Shown in pieces: positions 1-10,053 of a stretch of 64,000 nucleotides of DNA. The notes below the pieces were generated by a model that searched no databases, had not been told where the DNA came from, and saw only the letters and a list, made by a program, of their open reading frames with translations. Position 1 is the first letter of the stretch, and each line of letters starts with the position of its first letter. Location of the stretch: the NCBI RefSeq assembly GCF_002026305.1, contig NZ_MVAB01000001.1:372001-436000 (forward strand), written 5' to 3'. The DNA is from Vagococcus martis (lineage in GTDB: Bacteria; Bacillota; Bacilli; Lactobacillales; Vagococcaceae). A program made the translations under genes and the position numbers.

Positions 1-821
1 TTGTCCGGATCAACGACATCAGATTCAAAGAATTTATCAATATCTGCTACGTCTTCTTGAACTTTTTCTTCTGCTTCAATACCATAATCCGTCGCTAATA
101 ATTCAATTGTATCTTTATCTAACGCTTGGTTTTGGTTAACCATCACACCTAATAGGAATAATTTTTTAATAATTTCTGCTGGTTCACGGTAAATTTTCTT
201 AGCAATATCTGCTACGTTCATCCCTTCAGTGTAAACTAACACTTCTGGTAATTCTTTAAATTTACGTGGTGGTACAGCTGGTTTATTAGATGTTTGATGT
301 TTCCCTTTTTTATTGTTGCGTCGTTTGTTATTTTTGTTATAATGATTGTTTTGGTTACCTTGATAAGGACGATTACCATTGTTATTGCGGTTTCCACCTT
401 TATTTTGGTTGTTATTATTGTTTCCAGTCGAATTATTATTTCTGTTTGGTTGACTATTAGTATTTCCAGCCGATTTTTTAGTTACATTAGCTGATGCATT
501 TTGATTATTGTTTGATTTATTCGTTGGTTGTTGTTTGTTTTGGTTCTGATTATTCACTCGATTACCCTTACTGTTATCATTATTTTCTGATTTTTTATCA
601 GAATGATTATTTTTTTTAGCTGGTGCTTGACCAGTTTTTTTATTATCTTGTCCCTTAGCTTTTGAAGGTGCTAATAGGTGTTTGACTTTACTGATGTCTG
701 AGTCAGTTAATGTACTCATATGATTTTTCACATCAACACCTGCGGACTGAGCTTTTTCTACGATATCTTTACTAGGAACATTTAGTTCTTTTGCTAATTC
801 ATATACGCGTTTTTTACTCAT
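1..821 (-). CDS. infB: translation initiation factor IF-2, N-terminal part (cut by window edge)
   Basis: IF-2 is the GTPase that brings initiator tRNA to the 30S subunit and promotes subunit joining. Only the first 273 residues are here; the GTPase domains lie beyond position 1. The protein starts [19 protein letters not shown], the small IF2_N fold. A low-complexity linker rich in Asn, Gln, Lys and Gly follows (about residues 80-180). A second IF2_N-like segment comes next ([20 protein letters not shown], about 195-250). The ATG at 819-821 sits 12 bases downstream of the ylxQ stop. It is the last visible gene of the rimP-nusA-ylxR-ylxQ-infB operon, the order seen in other Firmicutes. The call is secure; the rest of the gene cannot be assessed. 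Confidence 0.97.
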   Translation of the reverse strand, partial: MSKKRVYELAKELNVPSKDIVEKAQSAGVDVKNHMSTLTDSDISKVKHLLAPSKAKGQDNKKTGQAPAKKNNHSDKKSENNDNSKGNRVNNQNQNKQQPTNKSNNNQNASANVTKKSAGNTNSQPNRNNNSTGNNNNNQNKGGNRNNNGNRPYQGNQNNHYNKNNKRRNNKKGKHQTSNKPAVPPRKFKELPEVLVYTEGMNVADIAKKIYREPAEIIKKLFLLGVMVNQNQALDKDTIELLATDYGIEAEEKVQEDVADIDKFFESDVVDPD

Positions 822-833
822 TCTCTCACCGTC

Positions 834-1139
834 CTATTCTGTCATTAGTTCACACATCTTTCGAGAAAATCCGGTGTCACATACCCCGACAATCATACGA
901 TTTTTGCCAATTGCAGCGCTAAGTTCGGCTGAGGTGCATGGTGAAATCAATTTTGTATGATAACTATGACACTTGTCTCTCATTTTTTTTTCGGTATTTT
1001 CACTTGCATCACTTGCTAAAATTACCAAATTTACAGTATTTTTTCTGACTGACTGTAAAGTTGTTTCTTCGCCGGTAACAAGTTTACCAGCTTTCATTGC
1101 TAAACCTAAGAGATTAAGAAATCGTTGTTTATTTTCCAT
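834..1139 (-). CDS. ylxQ: L7Ae-family RNA-binding protein YlxQ
   Basis: This small (101 aa) protein belongs to the L7Ae/L30e/S12e/Gadd45 fold, which binds kink-turn RNA. In Firmicutes it is encoded between ylxR and infB and is thought to act on ribosomal or other structured RNA. The sequence shows the family core FLNLLGLAMKAGKLVTGEE near the N terminus and the VNLVILASDASENTEKK segment. I start it at the ATG at 1137-1139 (MENKQRF) because an AAGGAGA lies upstream. A longer frame opens 39 bases earlier but has no better ribosome site. Its start overlaps the end of ylxR by 11 bases, indicating translational coupling. The exact cellular role is unproven. Confidence 0.9.
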   Translation of the reverse strand: MENKQRFLNLLGLAMKAGKLVTGEETTLQSVRKNTVNLVILASDASENTEKKMRDKCHSYHTKLISPCTSAELSAAIGKNRMIVGVCDTGFSRKMCELMTE

Positions 1140-1428
1140 TTCCGAATAGTTCTCTCCTTGCCTTTTGGTGTGACACATAGTCTAGCAACTCTTGATAGAA
1201 GTCATCTGTCAACGTATCGTTTAGCACTCTGTCTAGAATCTTTTGATCCCAACTTTTTTGGACAACTTCTGGTTCCATAGATAGATATGCCCCTCTACCA
1301 GGCATTTTTCCAGTTGGATCAATCGAAATTTCACCCTCTTTAGAACGAACGATACGAATCATGTCTTTTTTGGGCTTCATTTCATTCGATACAACGCATT
1401 TACGCATGGGAATTTTTCTTTGTTTCAT
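1129..1428 (-). CDS. ylxR: RNase P modulator / YlxR (DUF448) family protein
   Basis: This 99-aa protein carries the DUF448 signature: RKCVVSNEMKPKKDMIRIVR near the start and GRGAYLS around residues 45-51. YlxR homologues bind RNA; in Bacillus subtilis the protein (also called RnpM) has been reported to modulate RNase P. It lies between nusA and ylxQ with a short gap of 25 bases to nusA, and its last codons overlap ylxQ, so it is co-transcribed and probably co-translated with them. The basic residues of the N-terminal half fit RNA binding. Family assignment is firm; the function is taken from homologues. Confidence 0.92.
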   Translation of the reverse strand: MKQRKIPMRKCVVSNEMKPKKDMIRIVRSKEGEISIDPTGKMPGRGAYLSMEPEVVQKSWDQKILDRVLNDTLTDDFYQELLDYVSHQKARRELFGNGK

Positions 1429-1453
1429 CTATTTCGCCTCCCAAAAAGTGGTT

Positions 1454-2650
1454 TTATTCTTCATCTTCTTCTACTATGATACTCTCTTCTTCAACCTCTT
1501 CTGTTACTTCCTCAGAGATTTCGTCAATAGCATCTTCTAGAATTTCTTCCACAACTAATTCTTCGTTTGCTTCAATAACTTCTTCTATTAATTCTTCTTC
1601 GTTTTCAGCTGAAATTTTTTCCCATTCAGACTCAGGTTTGATGTCAATCTTATAACCTGTTAATTTTGCTGCTAGTCTAGCATTTTGTCCACGTTTACCA
1701 ATTGCTAATGATAATTGGAAATCTGGCACAACAACTGTACAAGCACGTTGATTTGGTTCAAAGATAACGTCTATTACTTGTGCTGGATTTAGTGCATTTG
1801 AGATAAAGACAGCAGGGTCTTCATTCCACTCAACAATATCCATGTTTTCGCCTTTTAATTCATTAACAATCGCTTGAACACGTTGCCCTTTAGGTCCAAC
1901 ACACGTTCCAACTGGGTCGATGTCTTTATTATCCGCTGTTACAGCAACTTTTGCTCTGTCTCCTGCTTCTCTTGCAATGCTAACAATCTCTACTTCACCA
2001 TCATACACTTCTGGAATCTCTTGTTCAAACAAACGTTTTAAAAGATCCGGATGGCTACGGCTCACATATACTTGTGGCCCTTTTGATGTGTTTTCTACTT
2101 TTGAAATATAAACTTTGATGCGATCGTGTGGTTGATAAATTTCATTTGGGATTTGATCTTGTTTTGATAATACCGCTTCGATTTTACCTAAATTGACATA
2201 AATGTAACGACTGTCTTGACGTTCCACAATTCCTTGCATAATTTCATTTTCATAAGCACTAAACTCATTGTAGATGATTGAACGTTCAGCTTCACGCACA
2301 CGTTGCAAAATAACTTGTTTTGCTGTTTGTGCTGCTATACGACCAAAATCTTTTGGTGTCACTTCAAAGCGAATCATATCACCAATTTCGTATGCACCAT
2401 TAATTTTCAATGCTTCTTTTAAGCTCACTTCAAGTTGAGAATCCATTACTTCTTCTGTTACTTCTTTAACAGAAAAAATATGAACATCTCCTTTTTTCTC
2501 GTCAAACTCCACCTCTACGTTTTGCGCTTGTCCATAATGACGCTTGTAAGCTGATACCATTGCTGCTTCTAGTGCTTCAATGACAATGCTTTTTGAAATA
2601 CCTTTTTCGCGTTCAAGAGCGTCTAATGCTCCTAACATTTCCTTGTTCAT
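1454..2650 (-). CDS. nusA: transcription termination/antitermination protein NusA
   Basis: NusA binds RNA polymerase and nascent RNA, and promotes pausing and intrinsic termination. The 398-aa protein has the N-terminal polymerase-binding domain (about 1-125), an S1 domain (about 130-205), and two KH domains with the signatures [16 protein letters not shown] and [18 protein letters not shown]. It ends in a long acidic tail (about 350-398) rich in Glu. It lacks the C-terminal acidic repeat domains of enterobacterial NusA, as usual for Firmicutes. It follows rimP by 20 bases. A weak terminator in the operon leader (3184-3213) suggests autoregulation by attenuation, as reported for Bacillus subtilis nusA. 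Confidence 0.98.
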   Translation of the reverse strand: MNKEMLGALDALEREKGISKSIVIEALEAAMVSAYKRHYGQAQNVEVEFDEKKGDVHIFSVKEVTEEVMDSQLEVSLKEALKINGAYEIGDMIRFEVTPKDFGRIAAQTAKQVILQRVREAERSIIYNEFSAYENEIMQGIVERQDSRYIYVNLGKIEAVLSKQDQIPNEIYQPHDRIKVYISKVENTSKGPQVYVSRSHPDLLKRLFEQEIPEVYDGEVEIVSIAREAGDRAKVAVTADNKDIDPVGTCVGPKGQRVQAIVNELKGENMDIVEWNEDPAVFISNALNPAQVIDVIFEPNQRACTVVVPDFQLSLAIGKRGQNARLAAKLTGYKIDIKPESEWEKISAENEEELIEEVIEANEELVVEEILEDAIDEISEEVTEEVEEESIIVEEDEE

Positions 2651-2670
2651 GTATTTCCTTAACCTCCATT

Positions 2671-3144
2671 TTAAAATTGAATAGCCAATCTCGCTTTGGC
2701 AATATTTTTTCTATCAAATGTCATTTCTTTTTCTTGCGTTTTTATTTTTACTAATAGGGTTAGCGTCTCAGGGGTAACTTCTTTTAAGAAACCTTGATAC
2801 TGCTTTTCTCCTTCAACAGCTTGATAAAAAGAGATATTTATATAATCATCAATTGCATTTACATAATCTTCTTCTTTTTTCAAAGGTCGCTCAGCCCCAG
2901 GTGAAGACACCTCTAAAAAATAGGCTTGTGGAATTGGGTCTGGCTCGATTGTGTCAAGTTTTTCGCCTAATGCTTCACTGACTAGTGCACATTCATTGAT
3001 ATCAATGCCACCATCTTTATCAATAAATACTCTTAGAAACCAATTTTTCCCTTCTTTAACATACTCAATATCTACTAAGTCAAATTGATAGTCTTCCAAG
3101 ATTGGAGTAACTAAGTCAGTGACTATTTCGACTACATTTGCCAA
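2671..3144 (-). CDS. rimP: ribosome maturation factor RimP
   Basis: RimP helps late assembly of the 30S subunit. The protein contains the family motifs LVDIEYVKEGKNWFLRVFID, DGGIDINECALVSEALGEKL and YFLEVSSPGAERPL. I choose the TTG at 3142-3144 (residues LANVVEIV, 157 aa) because it is preceded by an excellent AGGGAGG eight bases upstream and matches the usual family N terminus. The in-frame ATGs farther upstream lie between the leader hairpin and this ribosome site and would add 13 atypical residues. It is the first gene of the nusA-infB operon. The product is certain; only the start is inferred. Confidence 0.95.
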   Translation of the reverse strand: MANVVEIVTDLVTPILEDYQFDLVDIEYVKEGKNWFLRVFIDKDGGIDINECALVSEALGEKLDTIEPDPIPQAYFLEVSSPGAERPLKKEEDYVNAIDDYINISFYQAVEGEKQYQGFLKEVTPETLTLLVKIKTQEKEMTFDRKNIAKARLAIQF

Positions 3145-3183
3145 TATTTTCGCCTCCCTATACATTTTCGAGAAATTCATCAA

Positions 3184-3213
3184 AAAGAGTGAGCGTCAAC
3201 ACGCTCACTCTTT
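3184..3213 (-). terminator. leader hairpin with weak U-tract before rimP-nusA (candidate NusA-dependent attenuator)
   Basis: A perfect 13-bp stem (arms 3184-3196 and 3201-3213, 4-base loop) lies between the operon promoter and rimP. Read on the minus strand, the stem is followed by only a short, interrupted T run (TTTTTGATG). This is an intrinsic terminator shape with a poor U-tract, the kind that depends on NusA. Its place in the 5' leader of the nusA operon fits attenuation. Hairpin and position are seen; the mechanism is inferred from Bacillus subtilis. Confidence 0.7.
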
Positions 3214-3234
3214 CCACTCATATCACACATTGTT

Positions 3235-3263
3235 ATATTAGCATATTTTTCATAACTATTCAA
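3235..3263 (-). promoter_or_regulatory. sigma-A promoter of the rimP-nusA-infB operon
   Basis: On the minus strand there is a -35 TTGAAT (3258-3263), a 17-base spacer and a -10 TAATAT (3235-3240) preceded by TGC, an extended -10. The expected start site is near 3228, leaving a short leader that contains the hairpin at 3184-3213. Confidence 0.75.
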
Positions 3264-3385
3264 TGTTACTAGCTTTTTTTTGAAAATATGGTTAAGATTT
3301 TTCTAAGATTTTTATTTTTAATTCTTTATTATAAAATTTTTGTTAATTTAACTAAAGATATTGATTCTTTAAAAGGAGTATTAAC

Positions 3386-4204
3386 ATGACTAGAACTAAA
3401 AAAATTATTACTGGATTACTAATTGGACTACCTCTCCTTATCGTTGCAGAAGGCATTCGTGAAAATAGACAACTTGATGTTGAATCAATTGTCCTCACCA
3501 GTAATAAAACTAAAGATAAACAAATCAAAATAGCCCATATTTCTGACCTACAGTTTCCTAGACTTAGAGTTAATAAACAACAACTACTTGATGAATTGGA
3601 AAAGGAAAATCCAGACGTTATCTTTTTAACTGGGGATACAATAGACCGAACAGAAGATGTTAGCCAGACTGATTTTTTTAACTTTTTGGCAAAACTAACT
3701 GCATCTTATCCTACTTACGTGATTAACGGAAACCACGAAGAAACGAATTCAAACTATGATTTATGGCTTAAAAAAATAAACCAGAGCGATGCTATCTACT
3801 TAGAAAATGACGTAACCAACTTAACAATCAAACAAACATCATTTAATCTAGTCGGTTTAAGTAACCGTCAAACAGCCTTACCTATAAATCAGATGCATTC
3901 AATCGATCCAACCATTGATACGCTCATACTTGCACATCATCCTGAGTTATTTGATCATTATATTGTATCTTTCAATCAGCCACTTGCTATTTTTAGTGGG
4001 CATGCTCACGGTGGTCAGTGGAGGCTACCTGGAACAGATGGCATTCTTGCTCCAAACCAAGGTTTCTTACCTAAACTAACAAGTGGGCTTTATGTTAAAA
4101 ATAATTCTCACTTAATCGTTAGTCGTGGACTTGCTAATAGCACATTCCCTCTACGACTCAACAATTATCCTCACTTGATTTTTACGACTATTAAGCACGC
4201 ATAA
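3386..4204 (+). CDS. membrane-anchored calcineurin-like metallophosphoesterase (YkuE-like)
   Basis: This 272-aa protein has one N-terminal membrane segment (IITGLLIGLPLLIVAEG) and an extracytoplasmic or membrane-associated metallophosphoesterase domain. The dimetal motifs are visible in order: HISDLQ (a DxQ variant of the usual DxH), LTGDTIDR, INGNHEE, LAHHPE and FSGHAHGGQWRLPG. It resembles the YkuE group, whose members hydrolyse phosphoesters of envelope or lipid substrates, but the substrate here is unknown. The ATG follows AAAAGGAG by seven bases. It stands alone, transcribed away from rimP and toward galR, with a shared terminator. The family is secure, the substrate is not. Confidence 0.88.
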   Translation: MTRTKKIITGLLIGLPLLIVAEGIRENRQLDVESIVLTSNKTKDKQIKIAHISDLQFPRLRVNKQQLLDELEKENPDVIFLTGDTIDRTEDVSQTDFFNFLAKLTASYPTYVINGNHEETNSNYDLWLKKINQSDAIYLENDVTNLTIKQTSFNLVGLSNRQTALPINQMHSIDPTIDTLILAHHPELFDHYIVSFNQPLAIFSGHAHGGQWRLPGTDGILAPNQGFLPKLTSGLYVKNNSHLIVSRGLANSTFPLRLNNYPHLIFTTIKHA

Positions 4205-4205
4205 T

Positions 4206-4240
4206 AAAAAACAGACGCTTTTATCGAGCGCCTGTTTTTT
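4206..4240. terminator. bidirectional terminator between the phosphoesterase gene and galR
   Basis: Arms 4206-4219 and 4227-4240 pair with one mismatch. They have A6 on one side and T6 on the other, so the hairpin can end both the plus-strand phosphoesterase transcript and the minus-strand gal operon, whose last codon is at 4247. Confidence 0.8.
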
Positions 4241-4246
4241 CGTTTT

Positions 4247-5248
<1,002 letters not shown>

Positions 5249-6724
5249 TTATAACGTTGACATAAATCGCTTAAAGCCATCTTGACCTTCTTGCGTTCGT
5301 TTATATACCCCAGCATCTTCTAACACATGTAAGAAAACTTCGCCGATAGCTTCTTCTATTTTTTCATCAACATTTTTTTCGGTAATGTCTTGTGTTGATT
5401 TTATTTTTTCAGCCCATTCTTTATGGTAATCTATCATATTATGTTCCTGGTTTAATAAAAACTTTTTCACATCTTCCATCTCTTCTTTTAAACGTGGTGG
5501 TAAAATAGCTAAGCCCATCACTTCGATTAAACCTACATTTTCTTTTTTTATATGATGGTATTCTGGATGAGGATGGAATATGCCATCAGGGTATTTATCT
5601 GAAACATTATTATCTCGCAACACTAAGTCCATTTCGTAGTTTCCATTTTTTCTTCTTGCGATGGGTGTAATGGTATGATGTGGTGTCCCATCATCACTAA
5701 ATGCCTTTATTTCTAATGACAGGTCTGAATAGTTTCGCCATTTTTTTAATATATAATCTGCTGCATCAATAATATCCTCTTTACTCTCACTAGTTAAACG
5801 GATAACAGACATTGGCCATTTAACCGTACTGACTGATACATTGGGAAAACTTAGTATATCATAACTTGTGTCAATTGGTGAACTTTCGATTGGAAAATGA
5901 AAACGTCCCCCTTGATAATGATCATGAGATAAAATAGAGCCACCAACAATTGGTAAATCAGCATTTGATCCAACAAAATAATGTGGAAAGAAATCCAATA
6001 CATGAACTAATCTTGTAAAGGTTTCTTTATTAATAGACATTGGTCTATGAACAGCTGAAAAAAAGATACTATGTTCATTGTAATAAGCATAAGGCGAATA
6101 CTGAAATGCCCATGGCTCATCACATAAATTAAATCGAATCACTCGATGATTAAATCGATTTGGGTAACCAATCCGTCCTGAGAATCCTTCATTTTCAATA
6201 CACAGCATGCACTTTGGATAATTAGCTGTCTTCATAGCAGCTGCTTTTTTTATGTCTTCAGGATCTTTTTCCGGTTTTGATAAATTAATTGTGATATTTA
6301 ATGTGCCGTACTCACTTTCATAGGGAAACTCAATATTTTTTGCAATTGCTTGCGTCTTAATGTAATCATTATCTTTACAGAGTTGGTATAAGTAATCTGT
6401 TGCTTTTTCAGGTGATGTTTCATAGTTTTTATTGAACTGTTGATTCACTTCTTTTGGACTTGGTGTCACAATATCCATCAGCTGACCAATTAGCACATCT
6501 TTTTCATGAGCAGTTGATTTAATTTTCCCTGAATTAATAGCTATCTCTACCAGTTTTTCGACAATCTCTATGGGGAGTGTTCCTTCAATTTCTGATTCAT
6601 CTTCATAATCATCTAATCCAATGAGATATAGTACTTTGTTAGTTAAATACACTCTATCTAGTTCGTTCCAAAGACCTGTTGATATGGCATATGAAACAAA
6701 TGTTTTAATCAATTGATTTGTCAT
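5249..6724 (-). CDS. galT: UDP-glucose--hexose-1-phosphate uridylyltransferase (class II GalT)
   Basis: GalT exchanges UMP between UDP-glucose and galactose-1-phosphate in the Leloir pathway. The 491-aa size and sequence are those of the Gram-positive class II family, with motifs such as PKCMLCIENEGFSGR, PIVGGSILSHDHYQGG (the catalytic HxH-type loop around residue 300) and HTITPIARRKNG. The ATG at 6722-6724 follows AGAGGTC and lies one base from the galE stop, so the two are translationally coupled. An upstream in-frame extension of 25 residues overlaps galE and is not used in related proteins. The assignment is firm. Confidence 0.96.
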   Translation of the reverse strand: MTNQLIKTFVSYAISTGLWNELDRVYLTNKVLYLIGLDDYEDESEIEGTLPIEIVEKLVEIAINSGKIKSTAHEKDVLIGQLMDIVTPSPKEVNQQFNKNYETSPEKATDYLYQLCKDNDYIKTQAIAKNIEFPYESEYGTLNITINLSKPEKDPEDIKKAAAMKTANYPKCMLCIENEGFSGRIGYPNRFNHRVIRFNLCDEPWAFQYSPYAYYNEHSIFFSAVHRPMSINKETFTRLVHVLDFFPHYFVGSNADLPIVGGSILSHDHYQGGRFHFPIESSPIDTSYDILSFPNVSVSTVKWPMSVIRLTSESKEDIIDAADYILKKWRNYSDLSLEIKAFSDDGTPHHTITPIARRKNGNYEMDLVLRDNNVSDKYPDGIFHPHPEYHHIKKENVGLIEVMGLAILPPRLKEEMEDVKKFLLNQEHNMIDYHKEWAEKIKSTQDITEKNVDEKIEEAIGEVFLHVLEDAGVYKRTQEGQDGFKRFMSTL

Positions 6725-6725
6725 A

Positions 6726-7727
6726 TTATCTGACCTCTTTTTCATAACCATTTGGATGAGTACTATGCCACTTCCATGCAGTTGAGATAATCGTTTCAAT
6801 ATCAGTGTGAACTGGATTCCATCCTAGCACTTTTTTGGCCTTGTCGTTTGACGCAACTAATATAGCTGGGTCGCCAGCTCGTCTTGGCGATACATCATAT
6901 TTTATGTCTTGTCCGGTCACTCGAATCGCTTCATCTAATAACTCTTTCACCGAAAATCCATGACTACTTCCTAAATTGATAATTTGACTTTCTTCATTTT
7001 TTTCCAAATAATCAAGTGCTAAAATATGTGCATCAACTAAATCCAATACGTGTACATAATCTCTGATACAAGTGCCATCTGGTGTTGGGTAATCATCTCC
7101 AAAAATATGTAATTTATCACGTTGGTGAAGTACTACTTGTAAAATAATAGGTAATAAATGTGTTTCAGGTTGATGTGCTTCTCCGATTGTCGCATCAGGC
7201 ATTGCGCCAGCCACATTAAAATATCTCAGTGACACATATTTCATGTCATAAGCATTGTCACACCACTTCATCATTTTTTCCATCATTAACTTACTTTCAC
7301 CATACGGATTTTTAGGATTTGTTGGTGCTGTTTCACTAATTGGTGTTTCTTCAGGCTCACCATAAGTTGCGGCAGTTGAGGAGAAGACAATCTCTTTCAC
7401 ATCAAACTCATGCATCACTTCAAGTAAAGTTAGCATGCCATACACGTTATTATTAAAATATTTCAATGGGTTTTCTACTGACTCTCCCACCAAAGAACTT
7501 GCCGCAAAATGAACGACTTGCTCTATCTTTTCTTGTTCAAAAACATGAGATAAAAACTCTTTATCTCGAATATCCCCTTCGTAAAAAGTAGCATCTGAAT
7601 GTACGGCTTCAATATGTCCCGTCAATAAATTATCTACCACTACAACATCACGACCGCTCTCAATTAGATGTGCAACGGCATGAGAGCCAATATATCCTGC
7701 TCCTCCTAAAACGAGTACTTTTTTCAT
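6726..7727 (-). CDS. galE: UDP-glucose 4-epimerase GalE (gal operon copy)
   Basis: GalE interconverts UDP-galactose and UDP-glucose with bound NAD. This 333-aa short-chain dehydrogenase-fold protein begins with the Rossmann glycine motif [13 protein letters not shown] and contains the catalytic Ser/Thr stretch FSSTAATYG and the YxxxK pair in [12 protein letters not shown]. The C-terminal sugar-nucleotide region has [18 protein letters not shown]. It lies between galK (12-base gap) and galT (1-base gap) in the Leloir operon. A second, clearly paralogous galE at 9040-10032 looks about 80 percent identical by eye. Confidence 0.97.
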   Translation of the reverse strand: MKKVLVLGGAGYIGSHAVAHLIESGRDVVVVDNLLTGHIEAVHSDATFYEGDIRDKEFLSHVFEQEKIEQVVHFAASSLVGESVENPLKYFNNNVYGMLTLLEVMHEFDVKEIVFSSTAATYGEPEETPISETAPTNPKNPYGESKLMMEKMMKWCDNAYDMKYVSLRYFNVAGAMPDATIGEAHQPETHLLPIILQVVLHQRDKLHIFGDDYPTPDGTCIRDYVHVLDLVDAHILALDYLEKNEESQIINLGSSHGFSVKELLDEAIRVTGQDIKYDVSPRRAGDPAILVASNDKAKKVLGWNPVHTDIETIISTAWKWHSTHPNGYEKEVR

Positions 7728-7739
7728 ACTAACTCTCCT

Positions 7740-8903
7740 CTACGATAATTTTCTTGTTCCATCTCCAATAGATGCTTCATAAAAATCAGCGGCATAACCG
7801 ATTTTTTCTTTATAGCCATTTCCAACAACTTCTTTAAAAGAATCAACATTGTTCTTGTTGACTAAAGCAATCGCAAAGCCACCAAAACCAGCGCCCGTCA
7901 TTCTTGCACCAAGCACACCTGGTTGTTTTTGAGCATAATCCACTAATGTATCTAGTTCAATACCTGTCACATCATAATCATTTTTTAGTGATTCATGTGA
8001 TGCATTAAGTAATTTACCAAATGTTTCTAAATCACCATCTGTTAGAGCTTTTTTCGCTTCAAGTGTGCGTTCATTTTCAGTGATAGCATGTTTAGCACGT
8101 TTTCTGACAGTCTCATTATCTAGGTATTGGCTATTTTCGTTAAACTCCGCCACACTTAAATCACATAATGTTTTTACATCAACATGTTTTTGTAATTGTT
8201 TTAGCGCGTCTTCACATTCACTGCGTCGTTCATTGTATTTTGAATCTGCTAACTCACGACGTTTATTCGTATTCATAATCATAATGACATACTCACCAAA
8301 TACGGCTGGGACTAACTCATAGTCTAGTGTATTAGTATTTAATAAAATTGCGTGGTTTTCTTCCCCCATACCAATTGCAAATTGATCCATGATACCAGAA
8401 TTTACCCCGATATAATGATTTTCAACTTTTTGGCCCAGTTTTACTAGATCAACTCTTGGAATATTTAACCCACACTCATCAGAAATGATCAATCCTGTTA
8501 ATAATTCAATCGAAGCTGATGATGATAAACCTGCCCCGTTTGGAATTGTTCCATAAAATAAAATATCAAATCCATGACGAATATCATAACCAGATTGTTT
8601 TAGTAAATAAATAACTCCCTTAGGATAATTTGTCCAGGCATCCTCTTCTTTATATTCAAGTTCTGAAAGTTTGATATCTTTCACGCCAACATCCGGAAAA
8701 TTCATCGAATAAAAACGAATTAACTCATCATCACGTCTTCTAACTAATCCATAAGTTCCAATCGTAATTGCTGCCGGAAATACATTTCCACCATTATAAT
8801 CTGTGTGTTCACCTATTAAATTAATTCTTCCTGGAGAAAAATATTCTGAATCATTTTTTTCTTTGAATACGTCTAAAAAAGCTTGTCTTAATGTCGTTAA
8901 CAT
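7740..8903 (-). CDS. galK: galactokinase
   Basis: GalK phosphorylates alpha-D-galactose with ATP, the entry step of the Leloir pathway. The 387-aa protein shows the GHMP-kinase motifs: the N-terminal galactose signature GRINLIGEHTDYNGGNVFP, the phosphate-binding loop IPNGAGLSSSASIELL, the catalytic region NSGIMDQFAIGMG and the late motif GARMTGAGFGGFAIALV. It is the first gene of galK-galE-galT-galR. The ATG at 8901-8903 follows AGGAGG, which directly abuts the GalR-type palindrome, so repressor binding would lie almost against the ribosome site as well as over the start of transcription. Confidence 0.98.
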   Translation of the reverse strand: MLTTLRQAFLDVFKEKNDSEYFSPGRINLIGEHTDYNGGNVFPAAITIGTYGLVRRRDDELIRFYSMNFPDVGVKDIKLSELEYKEEDAWTNYPKGVIYLLKQSGYDIRHGFDILFYGTIPNGAGLSSSASIELLTGLIISDECGLNIPRVDLVKLGQKVENHYIGVNSGIMDQFAIGMGEENHAILLNTNTLDYELVPAVFGEYVIMIMNTNKRRELADSKYNERRSECEDALKQLQKHVDVKTLCDLSVAEFNENSQYLDNETVRKRAKHAITENERTLEAKKALTDGDLETFGKLLNASHESLKNDYDVTGIELDTLVDYAQKQPGVLGARMTGAGFGGFAIALVNKNNVDSFKEVVGNGYKEKIGYAADFYEASIGDGTRKLS

Positions 8904-8916
8904 CGTTTTTGCCTCC

Positions 8917-8932
8917 TAGTAAATATTTACTA
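8917..8932. promoter_or_regulatory. palindromic operator, likely GalR box
   Basis: TAGTAAATATTTACTA is a perfect 16-bp palindrome between the gal -10 and the galK ribosome site, over the expected transcription start. A related half-site (CAGTAAATG on the minus strand, about 8945-8953) lies in the promoter spacer. LacI-family proteins bind such sites; assignment to GalR is from proximity. Confidence 0.7.
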
Positions 8933-8937
8933 AATTA

Positions 8938-8966
8938 ATTATAACATTTACTGAATACGGTTGCAA
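8938..8966 (-). promoter_or_regulatory. gal operon promoter
   Basis: On the minus strand TTGCAA (8961-8966), a 17-base spacer and TATAAT (8938-8943) preceded by TGT form a strong sigma-A promoter with an extended -10, driving galK-galE-galT-galR. Confidence 0.85.
8952..8966 (-). promoter_or_regulatory. CcpA cre site over the gal -35
   Basis: TTGCAACCGTATTCA on the minus strand matches the catabolite-response consensus WTGNAANCGNWNNCW at every fixed position and covers the -35 box. This predicts glucose repression of the gal operon by CcpA blocking polymerase. Binding itself is inferred. Confidence 0.7.
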
Positions 8967-8980
8967 TAGAAAACAGAAAA

Positions 8981-9018
8981 AGATGATAACTTTAAGTTTT
9001 CACCTAAAATTATCATCT
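8981..9018 (-). terminator. terminator after the second galE
   Basis: Arms 8981-8989 and 9010-9018 form a 9-bp stem with a partly paired interior, followed on the minus strand by TTTTTC and a further T-rich stretch. It ends the polC-galE unit just upstream of the gal promoter. Confidence 0.7.
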
Positions 9019-9039
9019 CTAATATTATTGATTTAAATT

Positions 9040-10032
9040 TTACTCTCCATAACCATGTGGATGGGTTTGATGCCACTGCCATGCACTGGATATGATGGTT
9101 TCCACATCAGTGTATTGAGGATTCCACCCTAAAATAGTTTTCGCTTTTTCGTTTGAAGCAACTAACATTGACGGATCACCCGCACGTCTTGGTGCAACTT
9201 CAGCAGGTATATCTTTTCCAGTTACTTTGATGGCTTCAGTCAGCAATTCTTTTACTGAAAAACCATTGCTGCTACCAAGATTAATAATTTGGCTTTCATC
9301 ATGTGTTGATAAATAGTTTAAGGCCAAGATATGAGCATCAACTAAGTCAACAACATGTACATAATCACGAATGCATGTGCCATCTGGCGTTGGATAATCA
9401 TCACCAAAAATCATTAATTTTTCCCGTTGATTTAATGCAACTTGTAAAATGATTGGGAGTAAATGAGTTTCTGGTGTATGGTCTTCACCAATTGACGCAT
9501 CAAGCATCGCACCTGCCACATTGAAATAACGCAATGATACATATTTAATCCCATATGCATTATCACACCATTTCATCATTTTTTCCATCATGAGTTTACC
9601 TTCACCATATGGATTCGTTGGATTGGTTGGTGTCTCTTCAGTAATTGGTGTCACATCTGGTTCACCATAAGTCGCAGCGGTTGAAGAAAAAACAATTTCT
9701 TTTACGCCAAACTCGTTCATCACTTCAAGCAATGTTTGCATGCCATACACATTATTATTAAAGTACTTTAGTGGATTTTCAACTGATTCTCCAACAAGTG
9801 AACTGGCTGCAAAATGAACCACTTGCGAAATGTCTTCTTTCTTAAAGACTTCTGTTAAAAAGTCTTTATCACGAATATCTCCTTCATAAAATGTGGCGCA
9901 TTCATCCACTGCTTCTTTATGTCCAGTCAATAAATTATCAACCACAACCACTTCTTTGCCACTATCCAATAATCGTTTCACTGCATGAGAGCCGATGTAC
10001 CCTGCTCCACCTAGTACTAACACTTTTGCCAT
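9040..10032 (-). CDS. galE: UDP-glucose 4-epimerase GalE, second copy
   Basis: A second epimerase paralogue of 330 aa, with the same landmarks as the gal-operon copy: [36 protein letters not shown] and the C-terminal [19 protein letters not shown] start at the ATG at 10030-10032 because AGGAGG lies six bases upstream; the ATG two codons earlier directly touches that ribosome site. It follows polC by only 21 bases and precedes a terminator, so it is likely expressed with polC, not with the galactose-inducible genes. This suggests a constitutive supply of UDP-galactose for envelope polymers, which is inference. The family is certain. Confidence 0.95.
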   Translation of the reverse strand: MAKVLVLGGAGYIGSHAVKRLLDSGKEVVVVDNLLTGHKEAVDECATFYEGDIRDKDFLTEVFKKEDISQVVHFAASSLVGESVENPLKYFNNNVYGMQTLLEVMNEFGVKEIVFSSTAATYGEPDVTPITEETPTNPTNPYGEGKLMMEKMMKWCDNAYGIKYVSLRYFNVAGAMLDASIGEDHTPETHLLPIILQVALNQREKLMIFGDDYPTPDGTCIRDYVHVVDLVDAHILALNYLSTHDESQIINLGSSNGFSVKELLTEAIKVTGKDIPAEVAPRRAGDPSMLVASNEKAKTILGWNPQYTDVETIISSAWQWHQTHPHGYGE

Positions 10033-10053
10033 TTTCATCCTCCTGCTATTTTT

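Noticed and set aside
24-480. Asn/Gln/Gly-rich stretch in infB as a frameshift or repeat expansion artefact
   Set aside because: The frame stays open through it, and such linkers are normal between the N-terminal domains of IF-2 in lactic acid bacteria.
6726-10032. galK region as a composite transposon flanked by galE repeats
   Set aside because: The repeats are two functional paralogues with normal operon spacing, and no transposase is nearby.
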